The notes under the pieces: generated by a model | The model's input: the letters and a program-made list of their open reading frames with translations, nothing else | Databases searched by the model: none | Told to the model about the DNA's origin: nothing | Translations under genes and position numbers: made by a program | Source of the DNA: Hormiphora californensis | Lineage: Eukaryota; Ctenophora; Tentaculata; Cydippida; Pleurobrachiidae | NCBI GenBank assembly: GCA_020137815.1 | Contig: CM035350.1 | Location: 10,142,947-10,206,946 of the forward strand | DNA: 64,000 bases | Direction: 5' to 3' | In this document: in pieces, positions 11,037 to 34,637 of the stretch | Position numbering within the stretch: position 1 is the first letter of the stretch | How the letters are laid out: each line of letters starts with the position of its first letter

Positions 11037-11791
11037 TTACAAATTGATGTTGTTTATTCTTGTATCTTCCCACGCCAACTTGATGGGGGGGGGGACATTG
11101 CCGCATTGTACTGCCCAACTGGAGGACAGTAGCTGTCTCGATTTGACAACTGCAGCTGGTGGTGTGTCCGAGTGGTGGTTTGAATTTAGAATTAATTAAA
11201 CTGTTACCTGGTGGGATAGTGCTGGTTTCCAAGCTGTAGGTAACCATGGAAACCACGTCATTCGTCCCTCGTGTGTGGTTGCCATGTCGACACCCCATTA
11301 AAACACTGTTCCATCTTGTGATGTACATGAGGACAGAGGACTACATGCTATAATATGAGGGGGAGGGGGTGAAATGAGGGAGTGGTAATGGGTGGTAATA
11401 GCAATTGGGGTCTTGAGGAAGGGAACGCAGTAAAACACGTCATATAACTGAGTCCAATGTGTATCGAAACAGAAAGGGTACACTGTACAAAATTCAAAAC
11501 ATACACCACGCTACCATAGCAACCAAACATACACCACGCTACCATATCAACCAACCATACACCACGCTACCATGACAACCAAACATACACCACGCTACCA
11601 TAGCAACCAAACATACACCACGCTACCATAGCAACCAAACATACACCACGCTCCCATAGCAACCAAACATACACCACGCTACCATAGCAACCAAACATAC
11701 ACCACGCTCCCATAGCAACCAACTACACATCCGGGACACATCCCTGCCGTAATAACAAGAACTGCAAAAATACTGCTACCAATTTCACCAT
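11037..11791 (-). CDS. Possible small secreted protein (partial model)
   Basis: On the minus strand ATG at 11791 opens a hydrophobic leader (MVKLVAVFLQFLLLRQG). Two better-supported exons follow: 11208-11314, ending at donor GTAACA after TSTIPP, and 11037-11155, starting after ACCAG and ending at TAA (tail IKLAWEDTRINNINL). They join in phase. A middle exon near 11400-11482 (FDTHWTQLYDVFYCVPF in one frame) cannot be joined cleanly. Not recognised as a family. The splice model is speculative. Confidence 0.3.
11505..11730 (+). repeat. 27-bp minisatellite with X-box-like core
   Basis: About eight copies of a unit around ACCACGCTACCATAGCAACC, one of them lost to variants (TACCATGACAACC, TCCCATAGCAACC). 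Each unit contains GCTACCATAGCAAC, one base from the RFX X-box consensus GTHNYYATRRNAAC. It lies inside the possible small secreted gene on the minus strand. Confidence 0.85.
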
Positions 11792-12179
11792 GTTATCATT
11801 TCCAATAATTGGATTTCTCTGCCTCCGATCACGGATTATTTTTCAAAAAAAGGTTTACACATTCTGAACTTTTTGAAATTGTCTGTCACTGCTTCTTGTC
11901 AGGAATTATGTCAGGATATAATGACCGGTAATTAACAAGGGATTAATATAATGTACCCCTTTTAACGGCTAACACACCGTGTTAAATCAAGGCACAGTTC
12001 GGGAGTAATATTGCTTTTTACACGGTTCACATCTCTCAAAATCAATCATATTCATCATTAAAATTGTAGAGCCCAGATAACACATTATATCAGGTATATA
12101 GCACAACACACAGACAGACACGAACAGACACATAATAACTATAATATCTCTCTCACCCAGATGACTCTTTTAACTCAGG

Positions 12180-12245
12180 AAATACTGGTCCCTGATTGGC
12201 TGATAGCCAGTCACGTGACCTAAATAACGAGTTCTGATTGGTTGT
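12180..12245. mobile_element. Partial copy of the CCAAT/E-box element
   Basis: Reverse-oriented relative to the copy at 9062: ACTGGTCCCTGATTGGCTGA, then GTCACGTGAC and a second ATTGGTTG. It is flanked by the direct repeat TCACCCAGATGACT (at about 12153 and 12245), consistent with insertion. It lies about 270 bp beyond the CLINT1 stop codon. Confidence 0.65.
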
Positions 12246-12507
12246 CACCCAGATGACTACTCAGAGCTAGTAAAAGAAACTGATCTCGGCAGACTCTCTA
12301 AATTAGACACGGTGTAATAATATAACAATAGCACCCAGAAATACGATTTTTGGGCTTTAGTAAAAACTTAGATCAATCAAAAATGAGGGGGAAGGGGATA
12401 ACCTAGCGCTCTACCAGAAGGTCGGAATGGCACTGTTAGGAACTGGACTGTGTACCAGCACAGGGTAGCTCCAGACAGCACACATCCCATATCTGGACCT
12501 AACTGTA

Positions 12508-23466
<10,959 letters not shown>

Positions 23467-24256
23467 CCTCTCTCTCTCTCTGGTAGGGGAGGTCTCTCGC
23501 TCTCTCTGCTCCGAACTCTACTGTTGCTGTTCGATGTTTGACAGACTTCCTAAAGTACAGGATAATTGGTACCGCTTAACAAAGGCTACATTACAACACG
23601 CGATGTTATATGTAATCATGTATGGTAATGATACTATTTATATGCATGGCAACAGTATACTGACTAAGGCTCGGGCCGTAAAAATTACCACCCACCTGAT
23701 TTTCTTTTAGAAAACCGGGCAAAATAATACGGGAATAAAAATAAAGCTAATCACAGAACTTATTACATAGTCAGTCAAATAAATATACCGATTTCTCTAA
23801 ATAATAATTCGCCCAATATATGCATTTAAGAGCAGATCAACTCATATGACTCGTGGCCTGGGTCACATGTGCGTGCTGGAAGTGACATAAACATTCGTAA
23901 ACATTCGTAAAAAGGCTTTCAAATGTCAGCGGTTCCTGATACACCTTGGAAGTACTTGTGATCTATTTTGTAAACCACCCGTCACGATAACAAACGAGAG
24001 CGTTAAAGAGAGGAAAGTATACTAGTTTGCAGTTGAGAGCCCTTGTGTACGTGAGGTACACCGCAGCTCTTAATTGCAAACTAACTTCTTACACCACGGA
24101 CGGTGCGGTGTGCCACCAGCCCAATTGGACCGGTACAACATTGAGGAACGTAGAAACTTGGCATACGGGGGGCTGAATCGCATTCCAAAGTAGAAACTTG
24201 AGTTGGCAAACCGTTTGCCGTAAACGCTGCTGGCCCCCAGCGCGGGATGAGGCAGG
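23467..24256. other. Intergenic region upstream of CLINT1
   Basis: No coding region supported. It should contain the CLINT1 promoter (start codon at 23466, minus strand). Nothing beyond AT-rich and GC-balanced unique sequence was recognised. Confidence 0.5.
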
Positions 24257-24537
24257 AAAACGTTAAAATCTGGGTGCCTTCCATTGCTAACAATTCATCG
24301 ATTTTGGCGGTCGAGATGGGTTAGGGCTGTTGTTAGGGTCTGGTTAGGGTTTTGTTTGGGGTTATCGGTTAGGGCTATCGATTCTCTATCAGATACCGTT
24401 TAGTTTACTCAAATCGGCCATGTGGTTGCGTGGCTATAGCCGTTTGAAAAAAGTCGGTCTAGGAAATAAAAGTGTACTCTTTTTGGTAGCGCGCACCTGT
24501 AAACACTCTGCAAGGCACCCAGATTTTAATCGCGCCC
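24257..24537. mobile_element. Short inverted-repeat element with telomere-like core, 11-bp target duplication
   Basis: Ends AACGTTAAAATCTGGGTGCC and GGCACCCAGATTTTAATCGC are inverted repeats. The element is flanked by GATGAGGCAGG at 24246-24256 and 24538-24548. Inside is a degenerate GGTTAGGG-rich tract and a TGTTTACAGG-like motif (reverse). The long target duplication suggests a Mutator-like (MULE) origin. Related copies sit at 45251-47470 and 47666-49134. Confidence 0.8.
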
Positions 24538-24548
24538 GATGAGGCAGG

Positions 24549-24921
24549 ATTCAAAAACTTAAGCAGTTTCGCGCGATTTTTGGCGTCTCGGGAGAGTTCA
24601 AAAACGTGAACTCAACTCAAAATATTAAAATTTTGCGCGTCTTTCGTACGCGCAAATCTATTTTCTACGCCGCGCCAACGCCGCGCGCCTGAAAATCGAA
24701 TAATTGACCTTAAAATGTCGCGTTGGATGATCACCAAAGAGACAGGCGCGCCCGACTGCGCGCTATTGATTGGAAAATGAGTTGCTTCCCTTGCAGAGCA
24801 TGTGATTTGCACCATGCTACCTTCTATCTGTGTTTCGGAATGCTTCAATATCTGTTTTGTCGATGCTTGTGGTCCAGAAATATTGACCAATCACCAATGC
24901 TACTGAAGATGTTAATGTTGT
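24549..24921. other. Interval between two transposon-like elements
   Basis: CpG-containing unique sequence (several GCGCG). The 92-codon open frame on the minus strand has no recognisable domain and no support; I see no gene. Confidence 0.4.
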
Positions 24922-26338
24922 ACCGTAAGTTGGGGTAACTTTGTGCCACTTTTTAGCATTCTCCTAAAATAACTCCTTGCCAGAATCACACTCGAAAATT
25001 TTTGAACCAAATAATCCCGTTCCAGACCTAGTACACCAGATATAACTAGTGAAATTTTTGGTCCCCACTCATTTAATTACATTAATTAACGTGTATTTTA
25101 GTGTAAGTGGGGTTTTAGGGCATGGGGTAACTTTGGAATGAGGGTGGGGTAACTTTGGACACCCGTCCAAAGTTACCCCACGATAGTAATATTGGAACAA
25201 ACATAAATCCGAACATTTTGCAATGATAAACAAATGAACCTAAAATGTTTAAATGGGGTTTAAATGAAACAATAAATTGAAAAAGAACAATAGGGTTAGC
25301 CAAACGCCCCATGATTTAAAAAAAATTGTTTATGTCGACTCAACTTTTTTGGGTGTGAGAAATGATGAAACTACTAGCCACCAAATAAAATTTCAGCTCA
25401 ATCGACTTGATTTAGAGGTTGCCACATCCGGCCTGAAACCCATCAATTATCAAACTTCAATAATTTGGGGTTCCTTATCCACCCTACCCCACCATAGATG
25501 GTATTGGCCCTCTAGGCGAGTGTGTCAGTTCTTTTTGCTGAATTGGATAGACAGGAAGTGGTCTACTTTTGGGTACTGGCTAAATAAAGGAGCTTTGGTA
25601 CCTGTGCTCATGCATAGATTGTCTACAAGAACTAGAACACTCGCCTAGAGAGCCAATACCATCTAACAAGCTACAGGATGGATGAGGAACCCCAAATTAT
25701 TGAAGTTTGATGGGTTTCAGGCCGGATTTCTACGATTTAGCTCCATAAAATAGTCCAAGTCCTAGTTTTTTCACTAACCTATCGAATAGATGGATGGAAA
25801 TGGGCGTGGAGTGGGCTGAACCTTGGTTATATGGCCCTAAACAATTCAGCGAGGGTCTAGGACAACTCTACAGACATCAAAAGTTCAAAACATGTAGTGT
25901 GGGGTAACTTTGGCACCCCGTCCAAAGTTACCCCAAAATTCAAAAAACGGTGGGGTAACATTAGCCACCCCTATTAGTCTCAATTAAAGTAATTGATCGG
26001 GTTTGAAAAATGGTGCCCCGAATTATTTGATCGAAACCCTTCCACTCTATGGAGCAAACTTGATTCGGTCATTAGCCCGGTCAAATCTATGGTACCCATT
26101 TTGATTTGAACATTTTTAGCGATTTTGACATCAATTATGTTTGCCCCTAATTAGGAGCTAATTAGCATAGAATTGAAAAAAATAATTGTACTATTAGTTA
26201 GACATTTGTGGGTCAATTACTTGTACACCCAAAAATTATGCAAAATCTGTCGTTATCTGTTGGTAATTTTGGACTAAAGCCAAATTTTGAAAGTGTCCAA
26301 AGTTACCCTGCAAAACAAAGTTACCCCAGATTACGGTA
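24922..26338. mobile_element. DNA element with ACCGTAAGTTGGGGTAACTT ends
   Basis: Left end ACCGTAAGTTGGGGTAACTT and the right end, reverse-complemented ACCGTAATCTGGGGTAACTT, are imperfect inverted repeats. GGGGTAACTTTGG or its complement recurs at least six times inside (near 25125, 25146, 25172, 25905, 25925 and 25950). A second inverted pair (around 25435-25525 and 25625-25735, containing CTCGCCTAGAGAGCCAATAC) sits in the middle. No transposase frame survives. It ends about 150 bp before the CIMAP2-like start codon. Confidence 0.7.
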
Positions 26339-26374
26339 ATATGTAAAGCTGGATATTTATGCGCACTCTGCTCA

Positions 26375-26388
26375 GTAGCTATAGTAAC
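26375..26388 (+). promoter_or_regulatory. RFX X-box-like site upstream of the CIMAP2-like gene
   Basis: GTAGCTATAGTAAC matches all 14 positions of the X-box form GTHNYYATRRNAAC. It is 105 bp upstream of the ATG at 26493, the distance expected for RFX control of ciliary genes. The match is seen directly; function is inferred from the ciliary identity of the gene. Confidence 0.55.
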
Positions 26389-26492
26389 CGCTGTGTCTCA
26401 TGTGTGTGTGTGTGCTAGAGAGAATACACTTTGCACCTGCTCACTCCGTTTATCTCTAAATAGGATATTTTCCCGACGGTGCATATAGCACC

Positions 26493-27760
26493 ATGACTGT
26501 CGACCTAGAGCAAGCTCCCTCCACCGCTCCTCTGGGCTTTGGTGCACGGGCCAAACGGTTCGAAGTTTCTGGTATCCATCCTGGTAAGAAGTATCCTGGC
26601 ACATTTGTTCAAGTATGCTATGACAAAAAGTCAATGGGGGAAGAGAACAGACGCCTAGGACCTGGATCGTACAATATTGCCCTTGGTGCTTTTTCTCAGG
26701 ATGCGATCAAGATGCGAAGTTCTGGGCCTGGCTGGAAACATGCTCACGAGGCTGAGAAACAGGCTAAAATGCCCCGTCTTCTGAACAAAGACCAGTTTGA
26801 GAAGCAACGAAAGTTGAAGGAAAACCTCGGTCCGGGTACCTATAACAATAAAGATATGTGGCAGGAACTCGACTCTCGTCCAAAAAGTATCTACGGTATT
26901 TGCTCGACTCTGGAGGAGCGTTTTGGGCCAACCTCCCGAGATCCCCCTAAGAATTTCGTAGTGCCAGGCCCTGGTACCTACGGAGAGGAGGGGATCCCGG
27001 GAAAGAGTCTGGAGAAAAAGGACAGGGAGAGGACCAGTACAGTGATAATGCGGGCTGCAGATGGGAGACCCAGGATGCTGCCTCAAGTTGGTTGTGATTT
27101 GGGACCCGGGCAGTACGAGTACAAGAGTTTTACTACGGAGCTGGTTGAGAAGGTAACAAGCAAGAAAGGGCCTTATGATTTGTTCAATGTTTCTCGGAGT
27201 AAGCCAATGAACACCGGCTACTATGCTGCACCGTCTCGAATGAACAACTTGGGCCCTGGCCAATACCCTGATACCTCATTCACGGATAAATGGAACGACC
27301 CATATTGGGGTAAGAAGGGCAGGTTTGGGAAGCTCACTCAGTATCCTGGGAACCCGACTGATCGAATATACTGCAGCACCCTATCCCAGTGCCCCCGGAG
27401 ATCCACCGACCCTGGCCCAGGTAGTTATGATGTGAAGTAAAGCAGGGAGAGTGAAACACATAACTAAACCTGGAACAGGGTTCAACATGAGCTCTGAACG
27501 AATAGACCGCCGAGCTAGGATGTTTTTCATGGGTCCTGCTGGTGCTAATACCTGTGGCGTGGGACGGTACGACATAGAGAAGGGGCTATACGAGTCTGCA
27601 GAAGAACGTGCCTGGACACATGGCATCCTTCAAGAGTAAGACACAGAGGTACGGGGCTGGTGGTATGGCATCTCGGGATCTAACTTTGCAGGAACGAATT
27701 AGAGAGAAGGATGTCCCCATTGCCAGCAAGGAGTTCATGCTTCAACCTGGCTCTCACTAA
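26493..27760 (+). pseudogene. CIMAP2/LEXM-like ciliary microtubule protein, intronless, two frame breaks
   Basis: Three consecutive segments in different frames (26493-27440, about 27436-27639, about 27605-27760) together cover a LEXM/CIMAP2-type protein of about 420 residues. Matching features are FGARAKRFEVSGIHPGKK at the N-terminus, repeated PGxY motifs (LGPGSYN, LGPGTYN, PGPGTYG, LGPGQYE, LGPGQYP, DPGPGSY), PTDRIYCSTLSQCPR, GVGRYDIEKG and LTLQERI near the C-terminus. The family associates with ciliary or flagellar microtubules. The breaks are at about 27438 (one extra T makes TAA) and about 27605-27620. The lack of introns in an intron-rich neighbourhood plus frame breaks could mean a decaying retrocopy. 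The X-box upstream and strong conservation favour a functional gene with assembly indels. Confidence 0.75.
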
Positions 27761-28168
27761 AGGTAGACATCAGACAATGAACAATGGACAGTGTAGAAAA
27801 CAGGATTTTAGCTTGATTGATTTCGTTTTTAGTTTTCAAAAAATGTAGAAATAGCATGTTCAATGTCGCGGCCTCTTCTGTATCATGTACATAGGTTGAT
27901 AGAATGGTTTTAAAATATTTTAGCTGAATAATTGTGTAAATAATCTTCACGCACACACTTAATTTATGGGTTTAGAAAATCATTATTTAGCGTGTTTCAT
28001 TATTGTTGTCCCTGTTCCTCTCTGGACCAAATCCCATTTCTAAACCCCTCCCTCGCTCCCTATTTAATTGCCTCAACCCATCCTAACAATCCCCTCGACT
28101 CCCCTCCTAACTACACAGCGTGTTCAATAATTTGTTCCAAACCCCTTCTGTCTATTATAGACTCCGTG

Positions 28169-31100
28169 ATGCCGCACAACAGAGTAAAGGTAGTGGTAAG
28201 GACAAGACCCACCAATAGTTTCGCTCATGAGAATATAGAGATAGAGGGGGACGGGAGTCGAGTTCTGATTCACTCCAACAAACAATACCATGGACACATC
28301 AACAATCAGGTAACTTCCCTATTCTCTTTTTCCAGTTATACAAATTAAACCTTTCGTTTGGTCGTCAAATCAGACATCACTCTCTCCCAATTCATTTTCC
28401 ACGTCCAGGTGTCAGATTGGTGTTTCCCCATGGATAGGGTGCTGCACAATTCCAGTCAGGAGGCGGTGTACCAGGAATGTGTGGGAGAGATTGTGGAGAG
28501 GGCACTTGATGGTAGGCTGCTACTTCCTAAACAGTTTCAATTCTTCTCTTCTTCCCTAAGCAACTCCATTTCTGTTTTTCCCCAGGTTATAATGGTACGG
28601 TGATGGCTTATGGTCAGACTGGTGCTGGCAAGACATTCACCATCACGGGGAGTACTGAAAACTTTCAAGAGCGTGGAATGATCCCTCGAGCACTGTCTCA
28701 CTTTTACCAAGCCATCAATGCCATGATGGAGCATACCGTAACTGTCAGGTGAGAAGCAGACCAGGGTAGATCATTGACTGTGATGCTGTGATGGAGTTGA
28801 ATTGTGATGATATTACAGAATTAGAACCAATATATATCTACTGCATATACCACTGCGTATAATCTAGTATTTCCAATGTTTCTAAATCCTTCCTCCCCCC
28901 TCTCAGAGTATCCTATATGGAGATATACAATGAGACACTGACGGATCTGCTGGCAGAGGGTCCCTCACAGCCCCTAGTAATATCGGAGGAGGAGGGTGCC
29001 ACTGTTGTAAAGGGTTTAACTGTCCGACTGGCCAACTCTGAGGAGGAGGCCCTGAACTTGTTGTTTGAGGGGGAAACTAACAGAGTCATCGCGGAACATG
29101 CTCTCAATTACGCCAGCTCCCGATCACATTGTGTCTTCACTGTTCATATTGAGAGCAGGTCGAGGACACAATCTAGCTCCAACTTCACACTGAGCAAACT
29201 GAACTTTGTGGATCTGGCCGGGTCGGAACGACTTGGAAAGACAATGAGTGAAGGTCTCACGAAACAGGAGGCCATGTACATCAACAAATCGCTCACTTTT
29301 CTGGAGCAGGTAATACGGTGGAAGATTGTGTGATTGTTTTCTGTGTTCGCATTTCGTTGCTTTTATCTCCTGTAACTCCCCGGTCCCCAACATTGCCTCC
29401 ACAGGTTATCATCGCAGTAGCGGACAGGAATCGAGAACACGTTCCCTTTAGACAAAGCAAACTAACTCACGTGCTGAAGGATTCTATTGGGGGAAACTGT
29501 AACACAGTCATGATTGCTAATGTTTGGGGAGAGGCATCACAGCTCGAAGAGACGGTAAGTAACACTGAAACATAGTGGCATCTACAGCTTCAAACAATTC
29601 CTGGTTCTAAACACTTGTAATGTGATAATAACCCCTTGCTTCCTCAGATCTCAACACTAAGATTTGGCACACGTATGATGTGTGTTGCAAACGAGCCTAT
29701 GCAGAACGTTCACTATGATCCTCTTGTAAGTGTCACGTGACTTGTGACGTCACACCATCATTATCAGAGAGAGAGAACCACATTAGCGTCCATTTCCGTG
29801 TGTGCGCTCTTTACTGCTAAACCGTCTTTACTTTGTAATTTTGTATCGCTGTGATAATGCTGTGTGATTTGACGAGTGGAAGAATACTGAAAATAGTAGC
29901 CGACTATGATGTAGGTTGGGATGCTATCTAAAGATGTCGAGGGGAGGGGGGTCTAGTAGTTTCAGTGTACTGGTGAAGTCTAAACGACCACTAAATGAGC
30001 TCTCTGATAATTGTTATAGCAAACTACCATCTATGAAAATGTACCTCTACATGAGCTAATTATAGATCTATTCTACTCAATTAACTCCTCACATCTACCT
30101 ACTCATGGTAACTCCCTATTTCAGCTGCTGGTTCGAGAATACGAGCAGGAGATAAAGACCCTGAAAATGGAGTTGGCGATGCATGACACACTGGTAAGAA
30201 GTTGTGTGTGTGGCTCTGTGAGGTAGACCATGGTTCCTACCTGGGCTATCTGCTTTCTAACTTTCCATAAACCATCCTCACTTTAAACTCCTTTACGGTA
30301 CATGTCAAGTACATTTCAAGTACTAATATCTCCATGAATACCCAGCTATGTAATACCTACATTATCTTGTAGGCAAACAGGAGCAATGTTAGTTACGAGC
30401 CCTATACAGAGGCCCAGCAGTTCGACCTTCAACAAAACATCCGCCGATATATCTCTGGAGCATTGCCAGAAATTGAAATCGTCAACCTCCGCCAGGTAGT
30501 TTGAGAGAGAGAGAGAGAGAGAGAGAGAATAGAAAGGAGAGAGAGAGAGAGAAAATAGAAAGGAGAGAGAGTGCTTGCTATTGGAGTCCCGACCTACCGG
30601 CAGGGTGGTTGAATCTCAAGCATCGTTTCCCGCTACCAATACCATTTTATCCCTTCTTTAAAAACCTGTATTTTGAGCCACCAATCTTCTAAAGATCTTG
30701 TTCTAGGTGAAGGAGATCTTCAAGCAGTTCAAGTTAATTATCCTAAACCAAGATCGAGAAATCGAGGCTCGAGTTGTGCAGAAATATAACCTGGAGGGGA
30801 CTGGGGAGGACAGCAAAGATTCGAGGGTAATTAATCATGCTCATTAAGTAATTACTCGGTAGCGCATCATCCAATTCATTTTACACTTCGTTTTTCAATC
30901 ATCTGATTGTCTTCCCTCCCAAAGCCGCCCCACCGGTCTCACAGCTGTAGTGTTGGTTGCGTCGCGCGCGGGGCACCATTTGTAGAGAGCATAGCGCGCT
31001 GTTCCCTATCCTTGGTAACTGAGTGTAAACACGGAGATGTGGGATTTACACACCCCATAATCATTATTACATGTTATTATAGTGCCACCTAGATCATATA

Positions 31101-33152
31101 TCCATCTGTAGGTGTACAGTGTACAAGGCCACTTGTCACCATTATAATATTAATGTATAGTATTTACCCCCCTTTTTTCAGAGAGGTTCAGAGGTAGATG
31201 TTGGGGTAGGGGAGACGGATGGCACTGGTTTTGGTCTGGGCATCGCACCAAACAATGCCAAGTTAGACAAGGCTGCTGTTGTTGAGGCTCGCAAGTTGAA
31301 ATCCCGGAAAACACCTAAAGACAGGGTTGAATCGGTAGCTGCGAGACAATCACAGCCCCAATCACCACAGCAGGAAGATATGGCTGAGATCCCACCTCCA
31401 ATTACCCCGGCCCTTAGCTCCATACCTCCCCTCCACCCTCCCAGGTTAGAATCACTTTTATCTAGTAGTTACCAAATCACATTTCACCCCTCACTTGCAC
31501 TCACCCCTTCTCGCAGTATCTAATAGTTAACAAATCACATTTCACACTCACCCCTCATCGCAGTATCTAATAGATACCGACTCACATTTCACCCCTCACT
31601 CACCCCTTCTCGCAGTATCTAATAGATACCGACTCACATTTCACCCCTCACTCACCCCTTCTCGCAGTATCTAATAGATACCAAATCACATTTCACCCCT
31701 CACTCACCCCTTCTCGCAGTATCTAATAGATACCAAATCACATTTCACCCCTCCTCGCAGTATCTAGTAGTTACCAAATCACATTTCACCCCTCACTCAC
31801 ACCTCGCAGTATCTAGTAGTTACCATATCACATTTCACCCCTCACTCACCCCACAGCACAGGGTACACTACACAAGCACCTGACACAGCCCAAACAACTC
31901 AATCAAAGATCACTAACATGCCCTCTCACCGGGAGTACACTAATATTGCCAACCCCAGCTCTCCGCCTACCAAGACCGAGGCGTTTGAGGAATTCAAACG
32001 GGAACGTGGCAGTGAAATCAACAGAATCTTCATGGAAAATAAGAGTGAGTTGTTAGATTATTTTTGAGTCGCCTGACACTTTAGAATAAAAAGAAAGTAT
32101 GAACAATTCAAGATAAATTCCCCTCCTTCTTTGAACATGATAGTTCATCCCTCCATACCCTCCCCCTCTCCTTCCCTTAATTACCGCCCTTCCTTCCCCC
32201 AGAGACGCTTGCTGAGAAGAAGAGGCAAGGCAAGGAGCTGGCCGCGACAGTCAACTCGACAAAGAGAGATATAGATGAGAATAGGGCCACACTAGAAGAG
32301 AAGAGGGCCAAGAGGGTCGCTGAGGAGGGAGACCTGGCTAATGACCTGTATGACGAAGAAGAATTCGAACTTCTCAGCAGACTCAAAAAGGTTGGAAGCT
32401 CGGAGTTAGGATGCTAACCACCAATTACAATTAGGGACTGTTTAACTCGGGTTCGACTCCTGATCTACTAACCCGCCCCCTATTTCAGCTAAAAGCCACC
32501 TATAAAGAGGTCCACGGAGAGCTGAAGTGTATACAATCGGATGTGAGTTACTGCCAGAGGCTGGTCGACCAGGCCAGGCAACGATTGGTACAGGAGTTCG
32601 ATACTTGGTACGCTGATTCCTTCCTACATATAGGGGACCAGACCCGACCTAGCACCACCACTGCCCCCCTCACAGCCATGGCACCCTCCCCTACACCTCA
32701 GACCATAGAGGATAATCAGGAGAGATTTGATAGACTTCAGCTTGAACTGATGATGGTACGTGATACGTCCACTAGTAAAGAGGGTGTAGAGGGGGAATAC
32801 TAACAGGGGGCTGGGGAGAGTGTGTGTGGTTTTATATTCACCAATGTTTGTTGGACCAGTCTGAGAGGACCCTCTTCACCAATGTTTGACACTCAATACC
32901 CTCTTATCTCAGGAGAATCCTGACAGTATTCCTTATCTGAACGCTAAGAAGAGGATGGAGAAAAAGGTAACCTGACCCACATCGCCTCATACCAGACCAC
33001 CTACCTAATAAACGCAACTCACTTTTTTGTAAACTATTTCAATTGTCCGAATGACGTATTCCCTATTTCAGGCATATTACCAACCCAAGATGCCAGGGAA
33101 GATAAAGGCAGCGGTTAGGAATGCGCCTCCTACTCTAATGTCAACGATGTAG
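28169..33152 (+). CDS. KIF9: Kinesin-9 motor protein (KIF9), 15 exons
   Basis: Exons 28169-28309, 28409-28511, 28586-28748, 28907-29309, 29405-29554, 29648-29725, 30125-30193, 30373-30495, 30707-30826, 31182-31444, 31857-32044, 32203-32390, 32489-32755, 32913-32966, 33072-33152 join in phase to 796 residues, close to vertebrate KIF9. The motor domain has the P-loop GQTGAGKT, switch I NYASSRSH, switch [12 protein letters not shown] and [19 protein letters not shown]9-specific features downstream include [16 protein letters not shown] and a coiled coil ([15 protein letters not shown] onward, [13 protein letters not shown]). The family works in flagella, at the central apparatus or axoneme. It lies 400 bp downstream of another ciliary gene (CIMAP2-like) on the same strand. 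An acceptor-like TTATAG precedes the start codon, so a 5' UTR intron is possible. Confidence 0.95.
31465..31855 (+). repeat. 52-bp minisatellite in KIF9 intron 10
   Basis: About seven copies of a 52-bp unit with ACCAAATCACATTTCACCCC, TCACTCACCCCTTCTCGCAG and TATCTAATAG. Every unit has a C/T-rich stretch ending in GCAG, like an acceptor. The real exon 11 acceptor (CACTCACCCCACAG at 31856) closes the array. The exon bases themselves are not copied here. Confidence 0.9.
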
Positions 33153-34637
33153 AAAATGAGTGTGGAAACAACACATTCCATTTGGCCGATTTGTGACACA
33201 TCTTGAAAGAGCTCAGGGCTACTCAACTTTCAATATTGCTGGAAAATGAAGAGAAAGACTTTGTGTGGGGAGAATGAACTCAGAGCGAATGAAAAGTGAG
33301 ACTGTAGAGAATGTATCGATTTGTAAATAACTTTAACTGTTTTACATTCTTTGACATGCAGCGTCTACATGCTAATGGCCCATGATACAGGAGTACCGCA
33401 GCAGACTGGTTGCTCTCGTTACAACGAAGAGAGCCATTGTGTGATTGAGAAATGACGGGCAGGATCTAGAAAGTTCCCACGGTCACTCTCTCTTTGTAAA
33501 CACTGCGCGCCGAGACGGGAGTGCGCGCGTTATTCTCAGTGCTGACAATTGCCACTTTTGTCAGGATTGAGAAAAGTTGCTGGGGAGGGGGTAGCAAAAT
33601 GTAGTCCCATGACTGTGACGTCATGACGCCAAACAGTTTCCTAAAGTAAATTCATGTGACCCATTAGATCATATCGCTCGGTAATCAGATAGGATCACGT
33701 ATCTGGCTAATCAAATCATTGTTTATTTAGGATCACGAGATTTAACTGGCCAATTTAGTATTTACACTCCGCCAATCCACACAAAATGAGGTGTTTTACA
33801 TTATCGAAAGAGATCAACACGACAGAGACATTGGATAAGTTCAAGGTCTTGCTGGGACGGGGCGACTGCCCCCGCCCCCACTTTTGGCCAGGTTCGCCCC
33901 CCCCCCCATTCCTATACCCCTGGGTTCGGGCTAAAGGGGACGGTTTAAGAGACCGACACCAGTTGTGTTTTATGCAATAGAGTTTAATCATCAAGTTTTG
34001 AATTCTCAATTTTGAAATCTCAAATTTTGGGCCACATTCAGTTCTATGACAGGATGTAAACTGACATGACTGAATACTGATCAGTAAATATTACTTTCTT
34101 TCTTCGTGTTCTTCATAGCATTTAGAGAGCTGCAGCGGACAGCTCACTTTCTAAATATAGCCAGCCGACCGGATGAGATACCTACACAGGAAATAGAGCT
34201 CTCTCTTCTACACTCAACTACCCCTCCCTTTAACTTTCAAGTGTGATCGTGTGAGATAGGAGACAGCCTGTGTGAGGTGTCAGGTACAATATCAGGTACA
34301 ATTCATACGAATCCGTACATGTTTTCTGTATCAGTGTGTATGCTTTTGGTCCCTATGATCAATGCCACGTGAGTAAATAATTATACCACAATGGCCTTGT
34401 TGAGTAACACGCTGATCGTTAGGTTCAACTAATCACGTGATCTCTTGACCGGTCTTGCTGCCAATACCCTGTCATGTGTCATATGTGTTTCTGTTTACAT
34501 GCGCTAACAAGGGGGGTGTAAACCCATCACACCAGATAGTTGGCAAGATAATAGAATGATATCATCATAACCCGCCACAACAACATGGTTAGGTAGTTGT
34601 AGTTCATTAGTACCAAACAGTGCCGAGACATCTTTAC
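33153..34637. other. KIF9 3' flank and intergenic region
   Basis: No further exons recognised. It contains a CRE-like TGACGTCATGAC near 33617, TCACGTGA near 34434, CG-rich GCGCGCC patches near 33510 and a polyC run near 33897. There is no coding support on either strand. Confidence 0.5.

Noticed and set aside
11240-11253. Perfect X-box GTAACCATGGAAAC
   Set aside because: It falls inside a putative coding exon of the minus-strand model, so I do not call it regulatory without further evidence.
25277-25648. 123-codon ORF inside the GGGGTAACTTTGG element
   Set aside because: It overlaps the internal inverted repeat and has no recognisable domain; probably a chance frame.
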